Assembly (NCBI RefSeq): GCF_009857595.1
Contig: NZ_WWCU01000048.1
Span: forward strand, 1-38,988
DNA length: 38,988 nt
Reading direction: 5' to 3'
Source of the DNA: Pseudoduganella aquatica
GTDB lineage: Bacteria; Pseudomonadota; Gammaproteobacteria; Burkholderiales; Burkholderiaceae_D
Within the stretch, counting starts at the first letter, position 1, and each line of letters opens with the position of its first letter. The notes beneath the pieces were generated by a model that worked only from the letters and a program-made list of their open reading frames with translations, was not told the DNA's origin and searched no databases. A program made the translations under genes and the position numbers. Of the stretch, positions 15,855-23,927 are shown piece after piece.

Positions 15855-18842
15855 TCAGTACTTGTAGGTCAGGCCCAGCACGAAGGTACGGCCGGAGTGG
15901 ACGTAGAGCAGCGTGTCGTTGCGCTGCAGGTCGCGGCCGTAGCGCAGCGGGGTGTCGGTCAGGTTCTGGCCTTCCAGGCTCACGCGCAGTTTCGGCGTGA
16001 TGTTGTAGGACAGGCTGAAGTCGATATTGGTCGAACCGTCCACCACCGTGAAGTCATGCCCCGCCACGTCGCCCAGCACGTTCAGCAGATAGGCCGAACG
16101 GTGCGCCGCCGAGACCCGCGCGCTGAACTTCGGATCTTCGTAGAACAGCGTGATGTTGTGCGCGTTCGGCGACAGGCCGGTGAAGTTGGCGGTCTTGCTC
16201 AGCAACTCGTTGGCCGGCGTGTTCGGGTTGTCCACCCGGGTCACGTAGGTGATCTTCGAATCGACGTGGGTGTAGTTGGCCAGCAGGCCGAAGTTGTTCC
16301 AGCCGGCGGGCAGGAAGCTGAACGGCGCTTGCAGGTTCACTTCAAAGCCGTTCAACGGACCGCCCGGCGTGTTGACCTTGCGGCCCACGGTGACGATGGT
16401 GTCCGGCAGCGTCGGGCAGGCAGGGGTGCCGCCGGTGATGCTGCAGCCGCCGCCGATCAGCACGGAGTCAGGCAGGCCCAGCGAGGAGAACACGGCGCGC
16501 TCGGAGACGCCCTGGATGAAGGTGTTGATCTCCTTGCGGAAGTAGCCCACCGACAGCAGCGCGTTCTTGGCGTAGTACCACTCGGCCTGCAGGTCATAGG
16601 TGCGCGCGCGGATCGGGTCCAGGTTGGGATTGCCGATGGTGACCGACTGGTTCTGCGTGGACAGCGTAGCCGACGGCGCCAGGTCGGTGTACTCCGGACG
16701 CGACAGCGTCTTGCCGGCCGAGAAGCGCAGCAGCACGTCTTGCGGCAGCGAGGCGGTCACGTTCAGCGCCGGCAGCACGTCGCGGTATTTGTGTTCCACC
16801 GTGGCCGGCGTGAGCACGCCGTTGGCGTTGATCAGCGCGAACGAGGTGGCCTTGGTTTCCGCACCGCGCACGCCCACATTGCCGCGCAGGCCGACCGGGC
16901 CGACGTCGTACTTGAAGTCGACCGAACCGTACAGCGCGTTGATGCCCTCTTCCACGCCGCGGTTGGCCTGGCCCAGCAGGTTGTACTCGGACCCCGGCAC
17001 TTTCGAGCAGTGGCATTCGATGTCGTAGATCTGGCGGAACTTGTCCAGGTCCACCGCCACCCACGAGGTGGGCACGCCGCTGCCGCCCAGGCCACGGCCG
17101 AAGCCGCTGATCTGGCGCGTGATGCTGGCCATGGTGGTGCCGGCCGGCAGCGCCAGGCCGTTGCCGCCCGAACCGATCTCCACGTTGGTCCAAGTGTTCT
17201 TGCGGTTCGACAGGCCGCCGCGCAGCGTAAGGTTGTCGTTCAGCTCGAAGCTGGCGTTGACGGCGTTGGTGCGCAGCTTGTTCTTGGTGTGCAGGTAGCG
17301 GCCCACGAACTGGCCGTGGAAGGTGCCGTCCGCTTCCTGCGGCGCGAAGGTGAACAGGCTGGGGTTGGCCACGTCCATGCCGAAGTTCAACGTCGGCACG
17401 TTGCGGTTGTTGCGGAAATCGAAGGAGAAGCCGTCCACGTTGGGCGTGTCGAACTGCACCGTGGCGCGCATCGGCTCGTCCAGGTCGGAGTTCGAGATGC
17501 CGGTCAGGAAGTCCACCTTGAGGCGGTCGGTGATCTCGCGGCTGCCGGACAGCACGTTCTGGCGGAACAAGGTGGTGTACTTGTCGAGCAGGCCTTCGGT
17601 GCGGATGTCCACCGCGTTGAACTTGCCGTAGTCCCAGCTGCCGTTGGCGTCGAAGTGCGCGTCCAGGATGGAAGACTGCGGCTTGCCGTTGGACTGGCCC
17701 AGCGTGCGGCCGAAGGAGATGGCGGAGATGTAGTTGTCGTAGCGGTCGTTGACGAACTTGCCGCCCATGAAGTCCAGGTTCAGTTCGGTCTTGGTGTCCG
17801 GACGCCATTGCGCGGACGCGGTGATGCCGGTGCGCTCGTAGTTGGTGAGCGAACGGCGGTAGCGCGGAATGCGCGGCGCGAAGGCGCCCGAGCCGGCGGC
17901 CGGGCTGGCCACGGTGCCGCCGTAGTTGTCCAGGCGGCCCATCACGTCGTTGTAGGCGGCCAGGTTGGAGGTGCGCGGCACGCCGGTGCCGCAGGCGGTG
18001 GCGGTGATGCCCTTGGACGGGGTGTTGACCGGGTTTTGCGGTGCATAGCCGAGCGGCGAGCAGAAGCCGCCGTCCTGGCTGGCGCTCAGCAGTTCAACTG
18101 CCTCGTAGCCCTCTTCCTGCACGGTACGCTTGGAATAAGCCACCGAGGCCAGCGCGCCTATCTTGCCGATCGGGGTTTCCCAGCGGTCCGAGTACAGCGC
18201 GGTCACGCGCGGCTCGGCCTTGCGCGACAGGCCGTTCCACGATTCCTGGCCGCCCAGGCTGAAGGTCTGGCCCTTGAAGTCGAAGGGGCGAGCGGTGCGC
18301 AAGTCGACAGTGGCGCCCAGCGAGCCTTCTTCCACGCTGGCCTCGGAAGTCTTGCGCACTTCCAGGCTGTTGAACAGCTCCGAGGCGAACACGGAAAAGT
18401 CGAAGCCGCGGCCGCGGTTAGTGCTGCCGTTGATATCGGAGGCGCCGGTTGCGGTCACGCCCTCGATGCCGTTGATGCGCACGCGCGTAAAGCCCGCGTT
18501 CAGGCCGCGCACGGTAATCTGCTTGCCCTCGCCGCCGTCGCCGCGCGTGAGCGATACGCCCGGCACGCGCTGCAGCGATTCGGCCAGGTTGGCGTCGGGG
18601 AACTTGGCGATGTCTTCCGCCTTGATCACGTCGACGATGCCGTCGCTGTTTTTCTTGGTGTTCAGCGCGCTGTTCAGGCTGGCGCGAAAGCCGGTCACGA
18701 CCACCACGTTGTCGTCGGGCTTGTCCTTGGCGCTGTCCTGGGCCTGCGCTTGCAGCGAGGTGGCTAGCGAAAATACCGCCAGGGCGATCAAGGTGGGTTT
18801 CAAAGCGGGAAGATGAGGGGTGCTACTGTGCCGGCTAGTCAT
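15855..18842 (-). CDS. TonB-dependent outer-membrane receptor
   Basis: 995 residues. Signal peptide (LIALAVFSLATSLQAQAQ), then the conserved opening 'NVVVVTGFRASLNSALNTKK', a plug domain ('VIKAEDIAKFPDANLAESLQ', 'RVPGVSLTRGDGGEGKQITVRG') and a long beta-barrel ending in an aromatic residue (GRTFVLGLTYKY). This clade, common in Xanthomonas, Caulobacter and Massilia relatives, is often tied to carbohydrate or other large-nutrient uptake, though the substrate here is unknown. It imports a ligand with TonB-ExbBD energy; none of those genes is here. ATG 18842 is chosen because the signal peptide starts there and GGAAG precedes it; the open frame continues far upstream into the kinase gene but has no start with export features. 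A histidine kinase gene lies 163 bp upstream on the same strand. Confidence 0.93.
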   Translation of the reverse strand: MTSRHSSTPHLPALKPTLIALAVFSLATSLQAQAQDSAKDKPDDNVVVVTGFRASLNSALNTKKNSDGIVDVIKAEDIAKFPDANLAESLQRVPGVSLTRGDGGEGKQITVRGLNAGFTRVRINGIEGVTATGASDINGSTNRGRGFDFSVFASELFNSLEVRKTSEASVEEGSLGATVDLRTARPFDFKGQTFSLGGQESWNGLSRKAEPRVTALYSDRWETPIGKIGALASVAYSKRTVQEEGYEAVELLSASQDGGFCSPLGYAPQNPVNTPSKGITATACGTGVPRTSNLAAYNDVMGRLDNYGGTVASPAAGSGAFAPRIPRYRRSLTNYERTGITASAQWRPDTKTELNLDFMGGKFVNDRYDNYISAISFGRTLGQSNGKPQSSILDAHFDANGSWDYGKFNAVDIRTEGLLDKYTTLFRQNVLSGSREITDRLKVDFLTGISNSDLDEPMRATVQFDTPNVDGFSFDFRNNRNVPTLNFGMDVANPSLFTFAPQEADGTFHGQFVGRYLHTKNKLRTNAVNASFELNDNLTLRGGLSNRKNTWTNVEIGSGGNGLALPAGTTMASITRQISGFGRGLGGSGVPTSWVAVDLDKFRQIYDIECHCSKVPGSEYNLLGQANRGVEEGINALYGSVDFKYDVGPVGLRGNVGVRGAETKATSFALINANGVLTPATVEHKYRDVLPALNVTASLPQDVLLRFSAGKTLSRPEYTDLAPSATLSTQNQSVTIGNPNLDPIRARTYDLQAEWYYAKNALLSVGYFRKEINTFIQGVSERAVFSSLGLPDSVLIGGGCSITGGTPACPTLPDTIVTVGRKVNTPGGPLNGFEVNLQAPFSFLPAGWNNFGLLANYTHVDSKITYVTRVDNPNTPANELLSKTANFTGLSPNAHNITLFYEDPKFSARVSAAHRSAYLLNVLGDVAGHDFTVVDGSTNIDFSLSYNITPKLRVSLEGQNLTDTPLRYGRDLQRNDTLLYVHSGRTFVLGLTYKY

Positions 18843-19005
18843 ATTGCTTCCTTGTGATTTATTTGTTTGGAAATGAAGCGCGCGTCCCAACGCGATTTCG
18901 ATCATATGCGGATTCATTTCGCCCGCAACACGGCCGGCACAAATAGTCACGGAGTTGAGCAACTGACTGGTCTGCTGATTGATCAGCTGATTGATTGGCT
19001 TCCCG

Positions 19006-20154
19006 TCAGGCGACCGTGGGCGCCCCTTGGTGGGGCCGGGCGTCGCGCGGAATGTCGATGACAAAGGTGGTGCCATCCTGTTGGTTGCTTGCCACAACGA
19101 TGCTGCCGCCGTGCGCCTCGGCCACCTTGCGCGCGAACGGCAGGCCCACGCCCCAGCCCTGCGCCGCGTCCTTGGCGTGCGCGGCGCGGCGGTAGAGCTG
19201 GAAGATGCTCTCGCAGTCCTCGGGCGCGATGGGTTCGCCCTCGTTGTGCACCGCAATCTTGACGCGCTCGAACAGCACGCCGACAGACACTTGCACCGGC
19301 GCATCGGGGCGGCCGTACTTGATGGCGTTGCCGACCAGGTTCTCCACGGCGCGCCGCAGCGAATCGCGGCACCAGTGGCCGAGCAGCGGCTGCGGCGGCA
19401 GCTCCAGCTGCACGCGTCCGCCCGAAGCGATGGCGCCCGCCACTTCGCGCGCCAGCTCGGCCAGGTCGAATTCGCTGATGCGCAGGGCCAGCTTGCCGCA
19501 GCCGCCGAACACAATGCGGTCCAGCAGTTCGCGCGTCATGGTGTCGATCCGGGCCGCGCTGCGCAAAATGGTCTGGGCCAGCTGGCGCACGTCGTCGCTG
19601 CCGGCGATACGTTCGATCAGCTCGGCGGCCATGCGCGCGTTCGACAGCGGCGTGCGCAGGTCGTGCGTAATGGCCGCCACGAACTGCTCGCGCAGCGCCG
19701 CCTGCACGGCGGAAAAGGCATTGGCGCTGTCGCGCATCATATTGTCGATGCTGCTGGCGATCAGCGCGCGCTGCTGTAGATCGAGCGGCGTGCCCGCCTG
19801 CTCCATGCGGGCAAACAGCACGCGCTTGAACAGCTGCATTTCGTGGATCAGGGTGGTGATGTCGTAGGGCGTCAGGCGCGCGCGTTCGCCCCCATGCTCG
19901 GTGGCCAGGGACAGCAGGTCGCATATGGCATGCTCGCGCTCGCTTTCGGTCAGCAGCAGGGCCAGCGTATCGACAATGGCGGGCAGGGTATTGCCGAGGA
20001 TGGAGATATGCAGCGGCACCGCCTTGCTCAACTCGGCCCGCACCGTGTCCATCCAGGCCCTCACCACCTCGTCGCGGCAATCCAGCAGGGCGCGCGTGGC
20101 CGGCGCCAGACCGGGCTGGCCAGGGTCCGTCGTGCCTGTCAGATTCGAAGCCAT
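19006..20154 (-). CDS. Sensor histidine kinase with RsbRD-like N-terminal domain
   Basis: 382 residues from ATG 20154. Residues about 10-140 are helical and resemble the RsbRD N-terminal sensor fold, with no membrane segment, so the kinase is probably soluble. The dimerisation domain carries the phospho-acceptor H164 in 'FVAAITHDLRTPLS'. The ATPase domain has a normal N-box ('AVENLVGNAIKYGRPD') and G2 box ('GWGVGLPFARKVAEAHGG'), but the G1 motif reads HNEGEPI instead of DxGxG, so activity may be altered. No response regulator is adjacent. The ATG lacks a Shine-Dalgarno; TATACT (minus, 20160-20165) lies 5 nt upstream, so it may be leaderless. An alternative GTG at 20229 lies in a palindrome and is less likely. 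The TonB receptor follows 163 bp downstream. Confidence 0.88.
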   Translation of the reverse strand: MASNLTGTTDPGQPGLAPATRALLDCRDEVVRAWMDTVRAELSKAVPLHISILGNTLPAIVDTLALLLTESEREHAICDLLSLATEHGGERARLTPYDITTLIHEMQLFKRVLFARMEQAGTPLDLQQRALIASSIDNMMRDSANAFSAVQAALREQFVAAITHDLRTPLSNARMAAELIERIAGSDDVRQLAQTILRSAARIDTMTRELLDRIVFGGCGKLALRISEFDLAELAREVAGAIASGGRVQLELPPQPLLGHWCRDSLRRAVENLVGNAIKYGRPDAPVQVSVGVLFERVKIAVHNEGEPIAPEDCESIFQLYRRAAHAKDAAQGWGVGLPFARKVAEAHGGSIVVASNQQDGTTFVIDIPRDARPHQGAPTVA

Positions 20155-20207
20155 GAGCGAGTATAGCGCCGGGAACGGGCGGCCGACGCCCGCTTGAACC
20201 TGCGCGC

Positions 20208-20234
20208 CCGGCGTGCTGCGGCGCAGCACGCCGG
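20208..20234. repeat. 27-bp near-perfect palindrome in a divergent control region
   Basis: CCGGCGTGCTGCG (20208-20220), one central G, CGCAGCACGCCGG (20222-20234): 13-bp arms. It lies between the kinase start (20154) and the divergent operon start (20324/20336), where an operator for a dimeric regulator would be expected. It could also fold as a hairpin if transcribed. Confidence 0.6.
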
Positions 20235-20323
20235 CCTGCCGCCGCGATCAAATTGCAACGCAGGACAGGCCCCGATTGACCGTTGCCCGGCACAGGGGGA
20301 TACTTGCTTATCGGATAGTGGTG

Positions 20324-21544
20324 ATGGTCGAGGACATGACTGAACTGCATGCTTCACTCAAGTGCGCGCACAAATTCTCGCTGAACTGGGGCTACCTCAA
20401 CGCGATCGCCAGCGGCGTGTCCGCCATCGACCTGGGCGCGCTGGCGCTGCGCAATCTGCACGACGCGCGCCAGTTCGTGCTGGAATACGGCTTCGACCTG
20501 GAACAGCCGGCCGCGCCCGCCGTGATCGCGCGCGCCCACCGCGAGGCGGTGGCCTTCATCGCCTGCACCTTCCTGGAGCCCGGACAGGAGGCGCTGATCC
20601 CGCATGAAGTGCGCAACCCGGACGATCCGCTGCAGCTGCTGGTGTACGCCTCGCGGCGCGGCATGCACGCGGACGCGCTGCGCATGTGGTCGTGCGCGGT
20701 GCTCAAGGTCATGCACGGCATCTTCTACATCGACAACAATCTCAAGCTGCGCCACTTCAACACCATCCGCGAGCAGGTGTTCGCCTCGCTGGACGAGGTG
20801 ATACGCTGCGAGGACGGCCACTACTTCCTCACGCACGGCGACACCTGCTTGCCGCTGCTGCATTTCGACCGCAAGAACAACAAGGGCCGCAACAGCATCC
20901 TGCTCAAGCTGCTGCAGAAGGCGGCCTACCTGGCGGCGGACGTGTACGACCACCTGGGCGTGCGCATGATCTTCAACACCCGCTTCGAATGCCTGCTGGC
21001 CCTGCAAACCCTGCAGCGCGCGCACCTGCTGTCGGTGACCAATGTCGATTCGCAGCGCACCCGCAACACGCTGCTGGACATGGAGGCGGCCAAGGAGGTG
21101 TTCTGCAAATACCGGCCCATGCTGGAGCGCAGCGAGCAGTATCCGGCCCAGCTGCTGCTGCGCATGGACGACGAGCTGCTGGCGCGCTCGGAGCAGCAGA
21201 CCCGGAGCGACAATCCGCACAGCGGCGAAGGCTTCAGCAGCATCCAGGTGACGGTGCGCAAGATGATACATCTGCACGCCGACGACGCAGGCGGCAGCAG
21301 CCTGCCCATCTTCGCCGCGCAGGACGCAGCCGCGCAAGAATCGGTGGAGCCCGACTACGACGTGGGTTTCTTCTTCGAGTACGAGATCCAGCTGATGGAC
21401 AAGGCCAGCCATGACCTCAGCCTGAGCGGCCCCGCCAGCCACGAAGCCTACAAGCGGCGGCAAGTGGAGACGGCGCGCACGCGCGTGTTCGGCCGCGAAC
21501 TGCTGCGCTGGATGGAGAGCCACGATGCCGCCGTCATGGCCTGA
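20324..21544 (+). CDS. Conserved hypothetical protein (possibly TIGR04552/TIGR04562-like)
   Basis: About 406 residues (402 if translation starts at ATG 20336, which has GAGG close in front; neither start has a good ribosome site). It has no signal peptide or membrane segment. Notable parts are 'FSLNWGYLNAIASGVSAIDLGALALRNLHDARQFVLEYGFDL', 'LLVYASRRGMHADALRMWSCAVLKVMHGIFYIDNNLKLRHF' and a C-terminal 'YKRRQVETARTRVFGREL'. The pattern reminds me of the TIGR04552/TIGR04562 families of myxobacteria and proteobacteria, which have no assigned function; I am not certain of the match. It opens an operon: the next gene overlaps its end by 20 bp. An odd gene to cotranscribe with two binding proteins. 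Confidence 0.7.
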   Translation: MVEDMTELHASLKCAHKFSLNWGYLNAIASGVSAIDLGALALRNLHDARQFVLEYGFDLEQPAAPAVIARAHREAVAFIACTFLEPGQEALIPHEVRNPDDPLQLLVYASRRGMHADALRMWSCAVLKVMHGIFYIDNNLKLRHFNTIREQVFASLDEVIRCEDGHYFLTHGDTCLPLLHFDRKNNKGRNSILLKLLQKAAYLAADVYDHLGVRMIFNTRFECLLALQTLQRAHLLSVTNVDSQRTRNTLLDMEAAKEVFCKYRPMLERSEQYPAQLLLRMDDELLARSEQQTRSDNPHSGEGFSSIQVTVRKMIHLHADDAGGSSLPIFAAQDAAAQESVEPDYDVGFFFEYEIQLMDKASHDLSLSGPASHEAYKRRQVETARTRVFGRELLRWMESHDAAVMA

Positions 21545-22316
21545 TCCGGCCCGCCTGGCGGCCCGTTGCCGCGTGGCCCTGGCCGCGCTGGTCTGCCTGG
21601 CCGGCCCGGCGCACGCCGGCCCGCTGGTGCTGCGCACGGCGGCGCAGGACAACAACACCCTCAAGTACGAACTGCGCGCCAAGCGCAAGGGCATCTGCGT
21701 GGACGTGATCAAGGCGCTGGAACGAACCGACCCCGCGCTGCACTTCAGCGGCTGGACCCAGCCCATGTCGCTGCCGCGCATCGAATCGGCGCTGGCGGAA
21801 GGCCAGCTGGACGCGTTTTGCGCGCTGATACGCACCAGCGCGCGCGAAGCCAGGTTCGGCTTCATCGACATTCCGGTCTACACCGTGCGCCACACCATCG
21901 CCGTGCGCGCCGACGACCAGGTGGTGGTCAATTCGCTGGACGACATCCGCAAGCTGGGACCGGACAACGTGATCATCGTCTCCAAAGGCACGGCGCACGA
22001 GAGCAAGCTGCAGCATGAGAAGGGGCTGCGCGTAGACGCCACCAGCCGCGACACCGACGTCAATCTGCGCAAGCTGCTCAACAAGCGCGGCCGCTTCTAC
22101 TATCACACGGAGAGTGCGCTGCGGCGCTATATCGCAGACGAACAGTTAAAGGGCATGATAAGGCTATTGCCCACCGTGTTCAGCGAGGAGACTCTGTATT
22201 TCGCTGTGTCACCTTCGCTGCCGCCTCCCGCCACCGAGCAGCTGCGGCAGGCGCTACGCAAGCTGGCCGAGCGCGGCGAGCTGCAAAAAATCTACGCCAG
22301 CTACAAGGAAGACTAA
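21525..22316 (+). CDS. Solitary periplasmic substrate-binding protein (SBP_bac_3-like)
   Basis: 263 residues, signal peptide (ARLAARCRVALAALVCLAGPAHA). It has the binding-protein pattern 'GICVDVIKALERTDPALHFSGW' and 'ESALAEGQLDAFCALIRTSAREARFGFID', then the second-lobe 'VSKGTAHESKL' and 'LNKRGRFYYHTESALRRYI'. The C-terminus 'LRKLAERGELQKIYASY' is typical. It overlaps the end of the upstream hypothetical by 20 bp and ends 2 bp before the next binding protein, so the three are cotranscribed. No membrane transporter genes are present, so it may feed a sensor or serve another locus. Confidence 0.82.
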   Translation: MPPSWPDPARLAARCRVALAALVCLAGPAHAGPLVLRTAAQDNNTLKYELRAKRKGICVDVIKALERTDPALHFSGWTQPMSLPRIESALAEGQLDAFCALIRTSAREARFGFIDIPVYTVRHTIAVRADDQVVVNSLDDIRKLGPDNVIIVSKGTAHESKLQHEKGLRVDATSRDTDVNLRKLLNKRGRFYYHTESALRRYIADEQLKGMIRLLPTVFSEETLYFAVSPSLPPPATEQLRQALRKLAERGELQKIYASYKED

Positions 22317-22318
22317 GC

Positions 22319-23146
22319 ATGCGCGTCCTGCTTCCATGCGCCGTCCCGGCCACGCTGCTGGCTACTGCGCTGCTGGCGCTGGCGCCGCAGGCGAGCGCGG
22401 GTCCGGTTGCGGGAGCCGGCGCGGAGGCACCGCCGCTGGTCATGTGCTACGAAGACGTGGCGCAGCGCCCCTGGACCACGCCGGACAACAACGGCCTCAC
22501 CTTCGAGCTGTTGCGGCGCGTGGAGAAACAACTGGGCGAACGCTTTGTATATGCCGCCAAACCCTGGCGGCGCTGCCTGGAGGAGCTGCGCACAGGCACG
22601 GTGGATGCGGTGATCGCCGCCGCCGACAGCAAACTGCGCCGCAGCTTCGCCGCCTACCCGCTGCTGCCCGACGGCAGAGCCGACCCGGCGCGCGCCCTGT
22701 TCACGGATACCGTGAACGTGTTCCTGCGCGTGGGCGGCAGCGGCAGCTGGGACGGCCAGACCCTGGCCGCGCCCAAGCAGGAGGTGGCGGTGCAATCCGG
22801 CTACCTGGTTGCCTCGGTACTGCGCGAGCGCGGCTTCGTCACGCGCGAATTGGTCAAGTCGGCCGACGACGGCCTGCGCCTGCTGGCCAGCGGCATGTTC
22901 GACGTCGCCGTCCTGCAGGGAATGGAGGCGGGCCGCCTGGCGCGCAGCGACGCGCGCTTCCGCGACCGGGTGGTGCAGGCCGCGCCGCCTTACCGGGTGG
23001 TGGAGTTCCACCTGATCTTCAACCTCGCCGCTTACCGCAGCGCACCGCAGCGCGCGGAAGCCATCTGGCGCGCCATCGCCGCCGCGCGCAAATCGGCCGA
23101 ATACCGCCAGCTGGCCAGCGAGGCGGGCGTGGCCGAGCCGCCTTAG
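22319..23146 (+). CDS. Solitary periplasmic substrate-binding protein (SBP_bac_3-like)
   Basis: 275 residues with a signal peptide (MRVLLPCAVPATLLATALLALAPQASA). Mature part: 'LVMCYEDVAQRPWTTPDNNGLTFELLRRVEKQLG', 'PWRRCLEELRTGTVDAVIAAADSKLRR', 'VAVQSGYLVASVLRERG' and 'LRLLASGMFDVAVLQGMEAG', the two-lobe pattern. It retains the early Cys shared with many sensory homologues. It begins 2 bp after the previous stop, as last gene of the operon 20324-23146. It differs enough from its neighbour to suggest another ligand rather than a recent duplicate. Confidence 0.82.
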   Translation: MRVLLPCAVPATLLATALLALAPQASAGPVAGAGAEAPPLVMCYEDVAQRPWTTPDNNGLTFELLRRVEKQLGERFVYAAKPWRRCLEELRTGTVDAVIAAADSKLRRSFAAYPLLPDGRADPARALFTDTVNVFLRVGGSGSWDGQTLAAPKQEVAVQSGYLVASVLRERGFVTRELVKSADDGLRLLASGMFDVAVLQGMEAGRLARSDARFRDRVVQAAPPYRVVEFHLIFNLAAYRSAPQRAEAIWRAIAAARKSAEYRQLASEAGVAEPP

Positions 23147-23160
23147 CGCGGGCGGAGAGC

Positions 23161-23192
23161 AGCACGGTTTACTTTTTTTGCAACTCCGTGCT
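23161..23192. repeat. Inverted repeat between the binding-protein operon and the RDD operon
   Basis: AGCACGG (23161-23167) and CCGTGCT (23186-23192), 18-nt loop containing a T7 tract. It may be a weak 3' hairpin of the upstream operon or an operator near the RDD promoter; the -10 candidate begins 11 bp later. Confidence 0.35.
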
Positions 23193-23202
23193 ATTTCTTG
23201 GA

Positions 23203-23208
23203 TACAAT
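23203..23208 (+). promoter_or_regulatory. Putative -10 box of the RDD-MoxR-DUF58 operon
   Basis: TACAAT, 5/6 to consensus. The nearest -35-like hexamer is TTGCAA (23178-23183), 19 bp away. The first ATG (23217) begins 8 nt after the box, so the transcript could be nearly leaderless. Confidence 0.45.
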
Positions 23209-23216
23209 AGCCATCC

Positions 23217-23243
23217 ATGACCGCATATCCATCACGGCCTTGA
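23217..23243 (+). CDS. Eight-codon leader ORF (MTAYPSRP) before the RDD gene
   Basis: ATG 23217 to TGA 23241-23243. The stop overlaps a TTG codon (23240-23242) that is in frame with the RDD protein, forming TTGA. It could be a leader peptide allowing coupled restart, or the true N-terminus of the RDD gene with a single-base frameshift; losing one base would join MTAYPSR to the RDD frame. Neither can be proved from sequence alone. Confidence 0.3.
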   Translation: MTAYPSRP

Positions 23244-23917
23244 TCGACGGCCGGCTCTCGCTCACCACGCCGGAAGGCACCCGCCTGCTGCTCACGCCGG
23301 CGGGACCGGCGCCGCGCGCCTGGGCCTGGGCGCTGGACGTGTCGCTCTGGCTGGCCTTCATGCTGGCGGCCACCTTGTTGCTGCGCGGCCCGCGCATGGC
23401 GCAGGGCGTGCTGGCGGTGCTGGCCTTCGTCAGCTACTGGGGCTATCCAGTCATCTGCGAAGTCTATTTCCAGGGCCAGACCGTGGGCAAGCGCGCGCTC
23501 GGCCTGCAGGTCCGGCGCGACAACGGCCTGCCGGTGGGCTGGCGCGAATCGATGCTGCGCAACCTGCTGCTGGTGGCAGACTTCCTGCCGCTGGCCTACG
23601 CCACCGGCCTGGCCTGCATGCTGTACGACCGCCAGTTCCGCCGCCTGGGCGACATCGTGGCCGGCACGCTGGTGGTGTACCGCGACAAGCCTCCCGCCCG
23701 CCCCGCTGCCGCCGCGCGCGATGCGGCGCCGCTGCCCCCGCCCTTCCCGCTCACCTCTGCGCAGCAGCGCGCCCTGGCCGACCTGTTCGAGCGCGAACAG
23801 GGCTTGCCGCAGGCGCGGCTGGAGGAGCTGGGCGACGTCGCCGAACCACTCACCGGGACAACCGGCGCGGCCTCCCTGGAGCGCTTGCGCTCCTATGCGG
23901 CGGGCCTGAAGCAATGA
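23240..23917 (+). CDS. RDD-family membrane protein, first gene of the MoxR/DUF58 operon
   Basis: About 225 residues from TTG 23240. The RDD domain is clear: 'PRAWAWALDVSLWLAFMLAATLLL' (first helix with the R..D signature), a second helix 'GVLAVLAFVSYWGYPVICEVYFQGQTVGKRALGLQV', and 'LLLVADFLPLAYATGLACMLYDRQFRRLGDIVAGTLVV'. RDD proteins are small inner-membrane proteins of mostly unknown role. The start is uncertain: there is no in-frame ATG near the conserved 'IDGRLSLTTPEGTRL' beginning, and TTG at 23198 or 23240 are the only common alternatives, neither with a ribosome site. The C-terminal 60 residues are a Pro/Ala linker and a soluble tail. The SpoIIM-like gene follows 10 bp later. Confidence 0.85.
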   Translation: MIDGRLSLTTPEGTRLLLTPAGPAPRAWAWALDVSLWLAFMLAATLLLRGPRMAQGVLAVLAFVSYWGYPVICEVYFQGQTVGKRALGLQVRRDNGLPVGWRESMLRNLLLVADFLPLAYATGLACMLYDRQFRRLGDIVAGTLVVYRDKPPARPAAAARDAAPLPPPFPLTSAQQRALADLFEREQGLPQARLEELGDVAEPLTGTTGAASLERLRSYAAGLKQ

Positions 23918-23927
23918 GCGCGCGGCC

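Noticed and set aside
18843..19514. Upstream extension of the TonB receptor frame
   Set aside because: The frame stays open into the kinase gene but gives Arg/Ala-rich nonsense; the signal peptide and ribosome site place the start at 18842.
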